A stretch of DNA of 40,689 nt from positions 23,656-64,344 of the forward strand of contig DGIK01000225.1 in assembly GCA_002393195.1 (NCBI GenBank), given 5' to 3'. Under the pieces are notes generated by a model. The model ran no database searches and was not told the DNA's origin. It worked only from the letters and a program-made list of their open reading frames with translations. Shown here piece after piece: positions 8,896 through 15,912 of this stretch (positions within the stretch are counted from its first letter, which is position 1; every line of letters begins with the position of its first letter). The stretch is from Bacteroidales bacterium UBA3824. Its GTDB lineage: Bacteria; Bacteroidota; Bacteroidia; Bacteroidales; UBA3824. Made by a program: the position numbers and the translations under genes.

Positions 8896-11205
8896 ATGAA
8901 AAAAATCTTAGTTATATTATTTACTGTAATTTTTACTGCTGCTGCCAATGCCCAGAGGGTTGGCGTTGTGTTTAGTGGCGGTGGCGCTAAGGGCTTGGCG
9001 CATATTGGCGTATTGAAGGCTCTGGAAGAAAACAATATTCCTATCGACTATGTGGCTGGCACGTCGATGGGTTCTATCATTGGTGCTTTGTATGCATTGG
9101 GCTACACCACCGACGAGATGACCGAACTCTTTCATTCCAGGGATTTTTTCAATTGGCTCAATGGCGTTACCGACAATAGTTTGAAGTATTATTATTTGGA
9201 GCCAGAACCTTCCGCTGCATTTTTTTCGTTGAAGTTCAATAGGGACTCCACGTTGAAGGTTTACTTGCCAACCAACATTGTTTCGTCGTACCAGATGGAC
9301 TTTGCCTACGAGGAGATAATGGGACCGGGCGCTGCGGCTGCCAATTATGATTTTGATTCGTTGATGGTACCATTTCGCTGTGCCGCGTCAGATGTCTATG
9401 CCAAAAAGTCGATTATATTTGACCACGGACACCTGTCCACGGCTGTGAGGGCGAGCATGGCTATTCCATTGTATTTCAAGCCTGTAACGTATAGCGACGG
9501 CATCCTTTTCGATGGTGGTATCTACAACAACTGCCCCATCGACGCCATGAAGGAGGATTTTGCGCCCGATTTTATAATAGGTGTACAGGTATCGAGCAAC
9601 AACGAAAATCCATCCGAGGACGACCTCGTGGCGCAGATAGAAAATATGGTGATGGATCCGAGCGATTACACCATTGCCGCCGATTCTGGCATTATGCTGC
9701 AGCCCGCCGTGCTCAATTATGGTATGTTGTCTTTCGACAAGTGCGACGAGCTTATCGAACTCGGCTACAAGGAGACCATTGACAAGATGGACAGCATCAA
9801 GAGTCAGATTTCGCGGCGTATGACGCCCGAAGAGTTGCAGGCAAAACGTGCCAATTTCAAGGCAAAGCTGCCGCCGTTGGTGTTCAATTCTATCAATATC
9901 AGGGGCATTAAACATCTCCACGGTCAATATATATTGAAGTCGTTTAAGAAGTTTAAGAACGATACCCTTGGGCTCAACGATATGCGCAAGGAGTTTTATA
10001 AGGTGGCTGTGGATCCTACGATAGACCGCATCTATCCCACCACCACTTACAATCCTTATACTGATGGCTACGCGCTCAATCTCGACCTCTCGCGCAGCAA
10101 GAATGTAACTGCGAGGATAGGCGGCAATGTGTCCACATCGGCGTCGTGCGAGGGGTTTGTGGAATTGGCGCACAAGTTTTATGGTTATATTCCCATCGAG
10201 GCAAGCGTCAACGGCTATTTTGGTCGTTTTTATACTTCGGGACGTGTGTATATGAGGGCGTATTTCCCTTTGGAATTGAAGTTTAGCCTTGAGACCGCGT
10301 TCCAGCTCAATAGGTTCGATTATATGGAGGCAGACCCCGATGTATTTTTCATTGATACAAGAAGCCCCACTTCCATCAAAAACGATCTCGAATACTACGC
10401 CAATGCCATCTTCCCGATAGAGATGGCGGGCAAACTTTCTGTGGGTGTGTCCACGGGACGTTTTTCGGAGAATTATTACCTCTCGCCGTCGTTTGAATCG
10501 TCGTACAAGAAAGACAAGACTTACTTCAATTATGCCGGTGTTCATGCCACTTATCAGCGTTATACGCTCGACCATTTTATGTATCCATCTCGCGGCACGT
10601 CTTTCTTGTTGCAGGTGAAGAGAACGGTGGCTGGCGAAAAATTCCATCCCGGCAGCGTCCCTGACGAGGAGAAGTACATTCCAGGCAATCGCGACAAGAG
10701 GTTTTGGGATGCGTATATCAAGTATGACAATTACAATTTGAACTATGGCAATTGGTGCATCCCGTATTCATTGGAGGTGAGTGTGAGCGACCACTCCGCA
10801 TTGTCTAATCCTATGGTTCAGATGCTCACCACCAATGCATATCGCCCGATAGAATATACCAAGACGATGGTATTTGAGGATTACAGAGCCGATGTCTATG
10901 CCGCCGCAAGTGTAGGCGCGATGTATAGGTTTAGCGATAGTTTTACGTGGAGGGTCAATGGCTATTATTTTCAGCCGTATGACCAGGAGCGTCTCTGTGT
11001 GCGAGATGGCAAGTATCTACTCGAAAAGTTGGAGAAAAAGTTGGATGGATACCAGTATTTCTTCAATACGGCGTTTGTATATCATACGATGCTTGGTCCC
11101 GTGGCTTTCAATCTCCGCTACGAGCCGCACGGCAAGAGCCACTTCTATTATATGTTCAATATCGGCTTTATGATTTACAACAAGAGCTGGTGGGATAGAA
11201 ACTAA
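8896..11205 (+). CDS. patatin-like phospholipase fused to outer-membrane barrel
   Basis: A 769-residue exported protein (signal MKKILVILFTVIFTAAANAQ). Residues ~22-310 form a patatin domain: oxyanion loop SGGGAKG (~28-34), nucleophile elbow GTSMG with Ser57, and the dyad Asp206 in FDGGIYNN. It should cleave phospholipid acyl esters. Residues ~330-400 (FNSINIRGIKHLHGQYI onward) look like a POTRA domain, and the remainder (~420-769) is a BamA/Omp85-type barrel with many aromatic-rich strands, ending in YYMFNIGFMIYNKSWWDRN. The layout matches PlpD-like type Vd proteins, in which the barrel anchors or exports the lipase, and is frequent in Bacteroidetes. It follows the caspase-fold gene by 55 bases. 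Confidence 0.92.
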   Translation: MKKILVILFTVIFTAAANAQRVGVVFSGGGAKGLAHIGVLKALEENNIPIDYVAGTSMGSIIGALYALGYTTDEMTELFHSRDFFNWLNGVTDNSLKYYYLEPEPSAAFFSLKFNRDSTLKVYLPTNIVSSYQMDFAYEEIMGPGAAAANYDFDSLMVPFRCAASDVYAKKSIIFDHGHLSTAVRASMAIPLYFKPVTYSDGILFDGGIYNNCPIDAMKEDFAPDFIIGVQVSSNNENPSEDDLVAQIENMVMDPSDYTIAADSGIMLQPAVLNYGMLSFDKCDELIELGYKETIDKMDSIKSQISRRMTPEELQAKRANFKAKLPPLVFNSINIRGIKHLHGQYILKSFKKFKNDTLGLNDMRKEFYKVAVDPTIDRIYPTTTYNPYTDGYALNLDLSRSKNVTARIGGNVSTSASCEGFVELAHKFYGYIPIEASVNGYFGRFYTSGRVYMRAYFPLELKFSLETAFQLNRFDYMEADPDVFFIDTRSPTSIKNDLEYYANAIFPIEMAGKLSVGVSTGRFSENYYLSPSFESSYKKDKTYFNYAGVHATYQRYTLDHFMYPSRGTSFLLQVKRTVAGEKFHPGSVPDEEKYIPGNRDKRFWDAYIKYDNYNLNYGNWCIPYSLEVSVSDHSALSNPMVQMLTTNAYRPIEYTKTMVFEDYRADVYAAASVGAMYRFSDSFTWRVNGYYFQPYDQERLCVRDGKYLLEKLEKKLDGYQYFFNTAFVYHTMLGPVAFNLRYEPHGKSHFYYMFNIGFMIYNKSWWDRN

Positions 11206-11219
11206 TTGTTTCCCGATTA

Positions 11220-11756
11220 TCATCGAAACCTCATTACCGCCGAAATCCCGTATTTGCCGCTGCCAAAGGTGGGCGATATGGAGATTTCGGCGTTTTGTGT
11301 TTTGTATGGTCGTGTGAAAATCAATGCCGTACCCGCTCCCAACGCCGCGCCGCCGAGTACGTCCCAGATGTCGTGTCGGTCGGAGTATATGCGTCCCCAG
11401 CCTACGTATGTGGCCAAGGCGTATGCCGGCACGCCCCATCGCCAGCCGTATCGCATTGTCAAGGAAGTTGCGCCGTTGAAAGCTGCGGCTGTGTGTGTGC
11501 TTGGGAAGGCGTGTTTGCCAGTGCCATCGGGTCGCTCTTTGGTGATGGCGGCTTCGAGTCCGTAATTGACGGCAACGCAGGTGGCGGAAGATAATGCAAG
11601 TTGCAACAAGCCCTTCCTGTCGTGCCGTGCTATGGTATTGACTGCCGCCGTCGCTGACGGAACAAGGCAGATAATGTCAGTTGATTTTTTTACAAACTGC
11701 GCCTGTGTTGCTGGTATCAAAAATAATAGTAGAATCAGTGTAGATATTATTTTCAT
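11220..11756 (-). CDS. PAP2-superfamily phosphatase
   Basis: A 178-residue membrane-associated phosphatase with a signal-like N-terminus (MKIISTLILLLFLIPATQAQ). It has the phosphatase motifs of the PAP2 family: KERPDG (73-78), FPSTHTA with the phosphate-binding Ser/Thr and His (84-90), and R122-x5-H128-x3-D132 in GRIYSDRHDIWD. The usual targets are lipid phosphates such as undecaprenyl pyrophosphate or phosphatidate; which one is not evident. Only weak hydrophobic segments besides the signal are seen, so it may be periplasmic and peripheral. Its 3' end faces the patatin gene with only 14 bases between the two stops. Confidence 0.88.
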   Translation of the reverse strand: MKIISTLILLLFLIPATQAQFVKKSTDIICLVPSATAAVNTIARHDRKGLLQLALSSATCVAVNYGLEAAITKERPDGTGKHAFPSTHTAAAFNGATSLTMRYGWRWGVPAYALATYVGWGRIYSDRHDIWDVLGGAALGAGTALIFTRPYKTQNAEISISPTFGSGKYGISAVMRFR

Positions 11757-11774
11757 TGTAATGGTCTATTTACA

Positions 11775-11822
11775 AATAATGCATAATTCATAATTGTTGT
11801 TTGCTATGAATTATGCATTATT
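11775..11822. repeat. 18-bp perfect inverted repeat (ATGCATAATTC family)
   Basis: AATAATGCATAATTCATA at 11775-11792 is repeated in exact inverse orientation at 11805-11822, with a 12-base spacer. The same words occur in the intergenic stretch at 28341-28480, so this is a dispersed intergenic repeat rather than a gene-specific site. It is AT-rich and without a T tract. Confidence 0.85.
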
Positions 11823-11833
11823 AGATGGAGTGT

Positions 11834-11914
11834 GGAGTGCAGGCATCCTGCCTGCAAATATTAGGCGGGAATCCTGTCTGCGTGAATATTAGGCGGGCTG
11901 GAAGCCCGCACTCC
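11834..11914. repeat. REP-like palindromic cluster
   Basis: An outer inverted repeat GGAGTGC (11834-11840) / GCACTCC (11908-11914) encloses two inner palindromes, GCAGGCATCCTGCCTGC (11839-11855) and GCGGGCTGGAAGCCCGC (11893-11909). Between them the unit AATATTAGGCGGG occurs twice. Together with the neighbouring AT palindrome it fills the gap between the PAP2 and DUF3127 genes. It could serve as a terminator-like stop for the minus-strand operon, but its form is that of a repetitive extragenic palindrome. Confidence 0.7.
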
Positions 11915-11919
11915 TCCAA

Positions 11920-12318
11920 TTAGAACGGGAGGTCGTCTGTACCTTGCTGTGGCTGCTCTGCGGGACCGGTGGGCTGTGTCGGAGCTGCTGCCTGTGCGGG
12001 AGCTGCCTGAGGTGCTGCGGCTGCCTGGGGAGCTGCGGCTGCTTGCGGACGTTCTATTTTCCAACAGTTGAGGGTGTTGTACCAACGTCCCTGGTATTCG
12101 CGTCCACGGATGTCAAACGATACTTTTATCAGTTCGCCTATCTGGAATTGGTCGAGTTGTACGCGGTCGCCATATACATTGAACACTGCATTGGATACGT
12201 ATTGTCCGGGGATTTCAATTACGAAATCCTGCGATGTCCAGTTGGTGCCGCTGGCTGATACGCCGCTCCTTGGGTCGAGCTTTTTGATGAGTTTGCCTTC
12301 TACTTCTAATGCTGCCAT
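11920..12318 (-). CDS. DUF3127 OB-fold protein with SSB-like acidic tip
   Basis: A 132-residue protein. The first ~90 residues fit DUF3127 (VEGKLIKKLDPRSGVS, WTSQDFVIEIPGQY, GELIKVSFDIRGREYQG, YNTLNCWKIE), a family predicted to have a nucleic-acid-binding OB fold. A disordered Ala/Gln/Pro linker follows, and the protein ends in DDLPF. This is the layout of bacterial SSB: OB fold, flexible linker and an acidic tip ending in Phe that docks partner proteins. Single-strand DNA binding is therefore plausible but unproven here. It is the last gene of the run that includes two FKBP genes on the same strand, with a 33-base gap. Confidence 0.85.
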   Translation of the reverse strand: MAALEVEGKLIKKLDPRSGVSASGTNWTSQDFVIEIPGQYVSNAVFNVYGDRVQLDQFQIGELIKVSFDIRGREYQGRWYNTLNCWKIERPQAAAAPQAAAAPQAAPAQAAAPTQPTGPAEQPQQGTDDLPF

Positions 12319-12351
12319 TTTTGTAGTATGTTATGAGTTTATACTTGTTAG

Positions 12352-13104
12352 TTATTTCTTGATGATCTGATGGAGCTTCACCTCGAAAATCAAGACGCTG
12401 TTGCCGGGGATGTTGCGGTTGCCTTGCGGGCCGTATCCAAGTTCGGCGGGGATGAAGATTTTCCACTTGCTGCCAACGGGCATGAGGGGAATTGCTTCTT
12501 GCCAGCCTTTGATGACGCCTTTGAGCGGGAATTGGGCGGGCTGTCCACGGTCGATAGAGCTGTCGAATTTGGTGCCGTCGATGAGTGTGCCTTCGTAATC
12601 ACATTCTACAACGTCGTCGATGGTGGGTTTTTTGCCCTTGCCTTCTTCAAGCACGATGTATTGGATGCCGTTGTCAAGTGTTTTTACGCCGTCTTTCTTG
12701 GCGTTTTCTTCGAGGAATTTTTTTCCTTCTTCGAGGTTGATGGCTGCGATGCTGTCCCTCTTGGCTTGTTCTATGGCTGCTTTGGCTGCTTGGAGTCTCT
12801 GCATTGTGGTTTGGAGATACTGCTGAGCGTCTTCGGGGCTCATCTTGATGCTTGCCGAATCATTGATCAACGTGTTCATTCCAGATAGGAAGTTGTCGTA
12901 ATTGAAATCATTGACAAGCGGCTTAAACTCTCTTTCTGCTGATGTGCGGACGCTCATGCCTGCAATTACGCCAAATGCGTAGCTTACAGAGTCCACTTGG
13001 TTGTCAAATTTTGCTTTTGGGGTGGATGTGCCGCCTCCGCAAGATGAAAGCATCGTTGCTGTTGCCAATGCCGATGCTGTCAGGATTGTTTTTATGTTTT
13101 TCAT
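12352..13104 (-). CDS. FKBP-type peptidyl-prolyl isomerase, lipoprotein
   Basis: A 250-residue envelope prolyl isomerase of the FkpA/Mip type. The signal peptide ends in the lipobox LSSC (followed by GGG), so the protein is lipid-anchored. Residues ~35-130 form the helical dimerisation domain (YAFGVIAGMSVR and a long Ala/Gln-rich helix), and ~140-250 the FKBP domain (GIQYIVLEEGKGKKP, YEGTLIDGTKFDSS, PLKGVIKGWQEAIPLMPVG, ELGYGPQG, LIFEVKLHQI). The active-site Trp in VIKGWQEAI is kept. It helps periplasmic protein folding. It lies 36 bases after a second FKBP gene of equal length, an old tandem duplication. Confidence 0.95.
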   Translation of the reverse strand: MKNIKTILTASALATATMLSSCGGGTSTPKAKFDNQVDSVSYAFGVIAGMSVRTSAEREFKPLVNDFNYDNFLSGMNTLINDSASIKMSPEDAQQYLQTTMQRLQAAKAAIEQAKRDSIAAINLEEGKKFLEENAKKDGVKTLDNGIQYIVLEEGKGKKPTIDDVVECDYEGTLIDGTKFDSSIDRGQPAQFPLKGVIKGWQEAIPLMPVGSKWKIFIPAELGYGPQGNRNIPGNSVLIFEVKLHQIIKK

Positions 13105-13140
13105 TTTGTTATTTTGTGTGTAAATAGAATCGTGGTTGGG

Positions 13141-13881
13141 TTAGTCGTCTTCGATGTCAAGATCAATGTCGCTGAAGTCGTCGTCGTCCTCGTTGATTCG
13201 GTCGATTACTTGCAGAAGCTCGATGTCGAATATCAGAGTGGAGTGGGCGGGGATTATCTCGGCGGGCGAATAGTCGCCGTAGCCAAGGTCAGACGGGATG
13301 TAGAATATGTATTCCGCGCCTTCCGACATGAGCTGAAGACCTTCTGTCATGCCTGAGATAAGGCCGTCAACATTGAACTCTACTGGCTCTTCTGTATCGA
13401 ATGAGCTGTCGAATACTGTGCCGTCGATGAGTTTGCCTTCGTAATGAACCCTTACTCCGCTGGTGTCGGCGGGGCGTTTGCCGTTGCCTTCCTTCACTAC
13501 GCGGTATTGGAGACCCGATTCGGTAACTTTGATTTCTGGGTCTTTGGCGTTGTTTGCGAGAAATTCTTTTTCAGCTTGTTTCGCCTTTTCGGTCTGCTCT
13601 GCCTCTACTTTTTCGATGTATGTGTTGAGGATTTCCCTCATGTGGTCTTCTTCTATTGCCAGTGTATTGTTGGCGGCAACGTCGTTGAATGCCTTAGCCA
13701 ATGCGTCTGTTTTGACAAAGTCCCATTTCTGCTCGGCAAAATTTTTTGCCATCAGGAAACCAATGCAGTAGCTTACGGAATCCTCGGTCGTGGCGAGCTT
13801 CACCTTGTTGTAGTATTTTTGCGCGTTGGCAAAGTTGCTCAGTGCCATTATCGCCGCAATGATTATGATGATTTTCTTCAT
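13141..13881 (-). CDS. FKBP-type peptidyl-prolyl isomerase, second copy
   Basis: A 246-residue paralogue of the neighbouring FKBP protein. The ATG at 13881 gives the signal peptide MKKIIIIIAAIMALSNFANA; an in-frame TTG four codons upstream is less likely. There is no lipobox Cys, so it should be soluble in the periplasm. The helical domain is followed by an FKBP domain (LQYRVVKEGNGKRP, YEGKLIDGTVFDSS, LISGMTEGLQLMSEG, DLGYGDYSP, LIFDIELLQVI). The pocket-floor Trp of most FKBPs is Met here (SGMTEG), which may reduce activity. The protein ends in a strongly acidic tail (NEDDDDFSDIDLDIEDD) absent from its paralogue. First of the FKBP-FKBP-DUF3127 run. Confidence 0.93.
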   Translation of the reverse strand: MKKIIIIIAAIMALSNFANAQKYYNKVKLATTEDSVSYCIGFLMAKNFAEQKWDFVKTDALAKAFNDVAANNTLAIEEDHMREILNTYIEKVEAEQTEKAKQAEKEFLANNAKDPEIKVTESGLQYRVVKEGNGKRPADTSGVRVHYEGKLIDGTVFDSSFDTEEPVEFNVDGLISGMTEGLQLMSEGAEYIFYIPSDLGYGDYSPAEIIPAHSTLIFDIELLQVIDRINEDDDDFSDIDLDIEDD

Positions 13882-13943
13882 TATGTTTCGCAATTTTTAA
13901 TTTTCAATTTTTAATTTTTAATTCTTAATTCTTTCCTCTCTCC

Positions 13944-14462
13944 TCAGCAAATCGTCGCCAATTCTGTTTTCAGCACCGAAATCGCCATGTTGATAGGTGA
14001 ATTTGGGAGCGCGGCGTAATTGTCGATGATTTTTTTGCCGAGTTCGAGAGCCTTGGCGTCCACTGCCACTGTCTGCGCTGTTTGGTTGACGAGCTGTACC
14101 ATCACGTCTTTGGTTTCGGTTACAGCCTTCCATGCATTGTCGCTTACGTAAAGCTGTTGCGAGTAGTTGTGCTCAAACTCTGCACGGATTGTTGCGAGGA
14201 GGTCGCGTTGTAGCTCTATGGCTGTCATTCCGTTTTCGGCGGTGCGGATTACGATGCTCTGTGGCTCCATCCTTTCCAAAAACAGGACTAATCTTTCGTA
14301 TGCCGCGAGTTTTACAGGCAATACGGTCTTGTTGTTGCCTATCAAAAGTTCCATACGATCCTTCTTTTCGTCGCGTTGGTGAAATTGCTTGGTCATCAGG
14401 TAGCTGCATGCAAGCACCACCAACGATGGCAAGGTGTATTTCAGTATTTCAAGTATTTCCAT
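13944..14462 (-). CDS. conserved membrane-anchored protein (DUF7935-like)
   Basis: A 172-residue protein with one N-terminal membrane helix (ILKYTLPSLVVLACSYLMT) and a cytoplasmic helical domain (LLIGNNKTVLPVKLAAYERLVLFLERM, then LQRDLLATIRAEFEHNYSQQLYVS). It matches a conserved Bacteroidetes hypothetical family that I recall as DUF7935; function unknown. It starts the minus-strand run and lies 62 bases ahead of the second FKBP gene, in an AT-rich gap made of repeated TTTTTAATTTTCAA-like words. Confidence 0.75.
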   Translation of the reverse strand: MEILEILKYTLPSLVVLACSYLMTKQFHQRDEKKDRMELLIGNNKTVLPVKLAAYERLVLFLERMEPQSIVIRTAENGMTAIELQRDLLATIRAEFEHNYSQQLYVSDNAWKAVTETKDVMVQLVNQTAQTVAVDAKALELGKKIIDNYAALPNSPINMAISVLKTELATIC

Positions 14463-14618
14463 TATGGTTTTGATGTTGTGTTTTTTGTTTACTGTTTTTT
14501 CCGCGCCAAAATTAATAATTATTTGTCAATTTACGGAAATAAATTCCTACAAAAAATATTTTTTGTGGCTTGGGCTAATATTTTTGTGATTTTCTTTCTG
14601 CAAGTTGGATTACTTGTT

Positions 14619-14626
14619 TAAATTTG
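14619..14626 (+). promoter_or_regulatory. possible -7 element for TlpA-like lipoprotein gene
   Basis: TAAATTTG followed by CAG matches the TAnnTTTG consensus and lies 23 bases before the ATG. No clear -33 TTTG is seen, so this is tentative. The divergent gap 14463-14649 contains nothing else I can name. Confidence 0.5.
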
Positions 14627-14649
14627 CAGTTGAAAAACATTATTAAGAA

Positions 14650-15882
14650 ATGAGAGTATATTTCAGACATATTTTGGTGTTGGTGCTGTGCGCGTTGATA
14701 GCAGGCTGCATGCCCAATACTGAGAATGCACCGCGTACAAAATTTGCGGTTATGGGCGAGTTTGAGGGGATGTCGGGCGATACGGTATTCCTGAAACTCG
14801 TCAAGGACAATGGCTACGAGTTTATCGATTCTGCCATTGTGGATGCCAATGGGTGTTTTAGTCTCGAAGGCGGCATTGCGGGTCCAGATTTTTACATATT
14901 GCATTTTGCTTCCGACGATAGCAAGCAGATAACCCTCATCCCAGATACCGCACAGGTGGTTGAGATTAAGGGTAGGGCGGCGGATTTTCCCGATTGTTAT
15001 GAGGTGGAAGGCTCGCCCGAAAGCGAGAGCGTGTGTCAACTCGTGCACCGTATGTGCCGCACAAGGAATGTTCTCGATTCGCTCGGTCGTATCTTCCGCA
15101 CCAACATCGATTCGCCCGACCTCGCCGACATCAAAGGGAGGCTCGATTCGGTGTATTCGATTACTTGCAAGGAACAAAGGACGTTTTCGGAAAACTTTTT
15201 GAAATCGCATCCCGACGCTCTCGCGCAGATTGTTTGCTTGTCGCAGTACATTGCTCCAAAGATGCCCGTATTTGATCCCTCTAAGGATTTTGATATTTAT
15301 AATAATGTGTCGGAAAGATTGTCGGCACGTTTCCCCGACCACCTTCAGACGCGCAAACTCGTGTCGTATGTGGAAAAGATGCGCCTGTCGAAGGGTGTCG
15401 GAACATTGACGCAGGGCAAAGTTTCCAAGGGCGACATTGCCCCTGACATTGCGTTGCGTAGCATCAAGGGCGATACGGTGAGGCTCTCGTCGTTAAAAGG
15501 CAAATACATCCTGCTCGACTTTTGGGCGTCGTGGTCGGACGTGTCGAAAATCAACACCGAAAACCTCAACAAGATATACTGGAAATATCGTTACAACAAT
15601 TTTGTGGTGTATCAGGTTGCGCTTGAGGAAAAGTCAGACGATTGGAAAAACGGACTCAAGGCGCAGAAGATACCGTGGGTTTCGGTATCGGATTTGAAAC
15701 TCTGGAACTCCTCGGCGGCAGAGACTTACGGCGTGAGGGCGTTGCCGGCAAGTTTCTTGATAGGTCCCGATTTCAAGGTGTTGGGTGTAAATCTCTCCGC
15801 CGAAGAGCTCGACGACAAGCTGCTGCAGCTCGTTGGCAAGCCCATCAAGAGGAGTTTGGATTCTATTAAGGTTACAAAGTAA
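14650..15882 (+). CDS. TlpA-like thioredoxin-fold lipoprotein without CxxC
   Basis: A 410-residue lipoprotein (lipobox IAGC, Cys19). Residues ~30-110 fit the DUF4369 domain that often precedes AhpC/TlpA domains in Bacteroidetes (AVMGEFEGMSGDTVFLKL, FIDSAIVDANGCFSLEG). A helical linker follows, and from ~265 on comes a thioredoxin fold (GDIAPDIALRSIKGDTVRLSSL, YILLDFWASWS, the cis-Pro loop ALPASFLIGP). Where the redox CxxC should stand the sequence reads WSDVS, with Ser296 and Ser299, so it cannot work as a disulfide reductase. A binding or structural role is likely. sppA follows 30 bases downstream, probably in the same transcript. Confidence 0.88.
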   Translation: MRVYFRHILVLVLCALIAGCMPNTENAPRTKFAVMGEFEGMSGDTVFLKLVKDNGYEFIDSAIVDANGCFSLEGGIAGPDFYILHFASDDSKQITLIPDTAQVVEIKGRAADFPDCYEVEGSPESESVCQLVHRMCRTRNVLDSLGRIFRTNIDSPDLADIKGRLDSVYSITCKEQRTFSENFLKSHPDALAQIVCLSQYIAPKMPVFDPSKDFDIYNNVSERLSARFPDHLQTRKLVSYVEKMRLSKGVGTLTQGKVSKGDIAPDIALRSIKGDTVRLSSLKGKYILLDFWASWSDVSKINTENLNKIYWKYRYNNFVVYQVALEEKSDDWKNGLKAQKIPWVSVSDLKLWNSSAAETYGVRALPASFLIGPDFKVLGVNLSAEELDDKLLQLVGKPIKRSLDSIKVTK

Positions 15883-15912
15883 TTATTTCATAAACTCATA
15901 ATAAGTATTAAT

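Noticed and set aside
9388..10647. 419-codon open frame on the minus strand inside the patatin-barrel gene
   Set aside because: It lies fully opposite a gene with clear patatin and barrel motifs, has no recognisable domain, and is rich in His, Arg and Val as expected for an antisense shadow.
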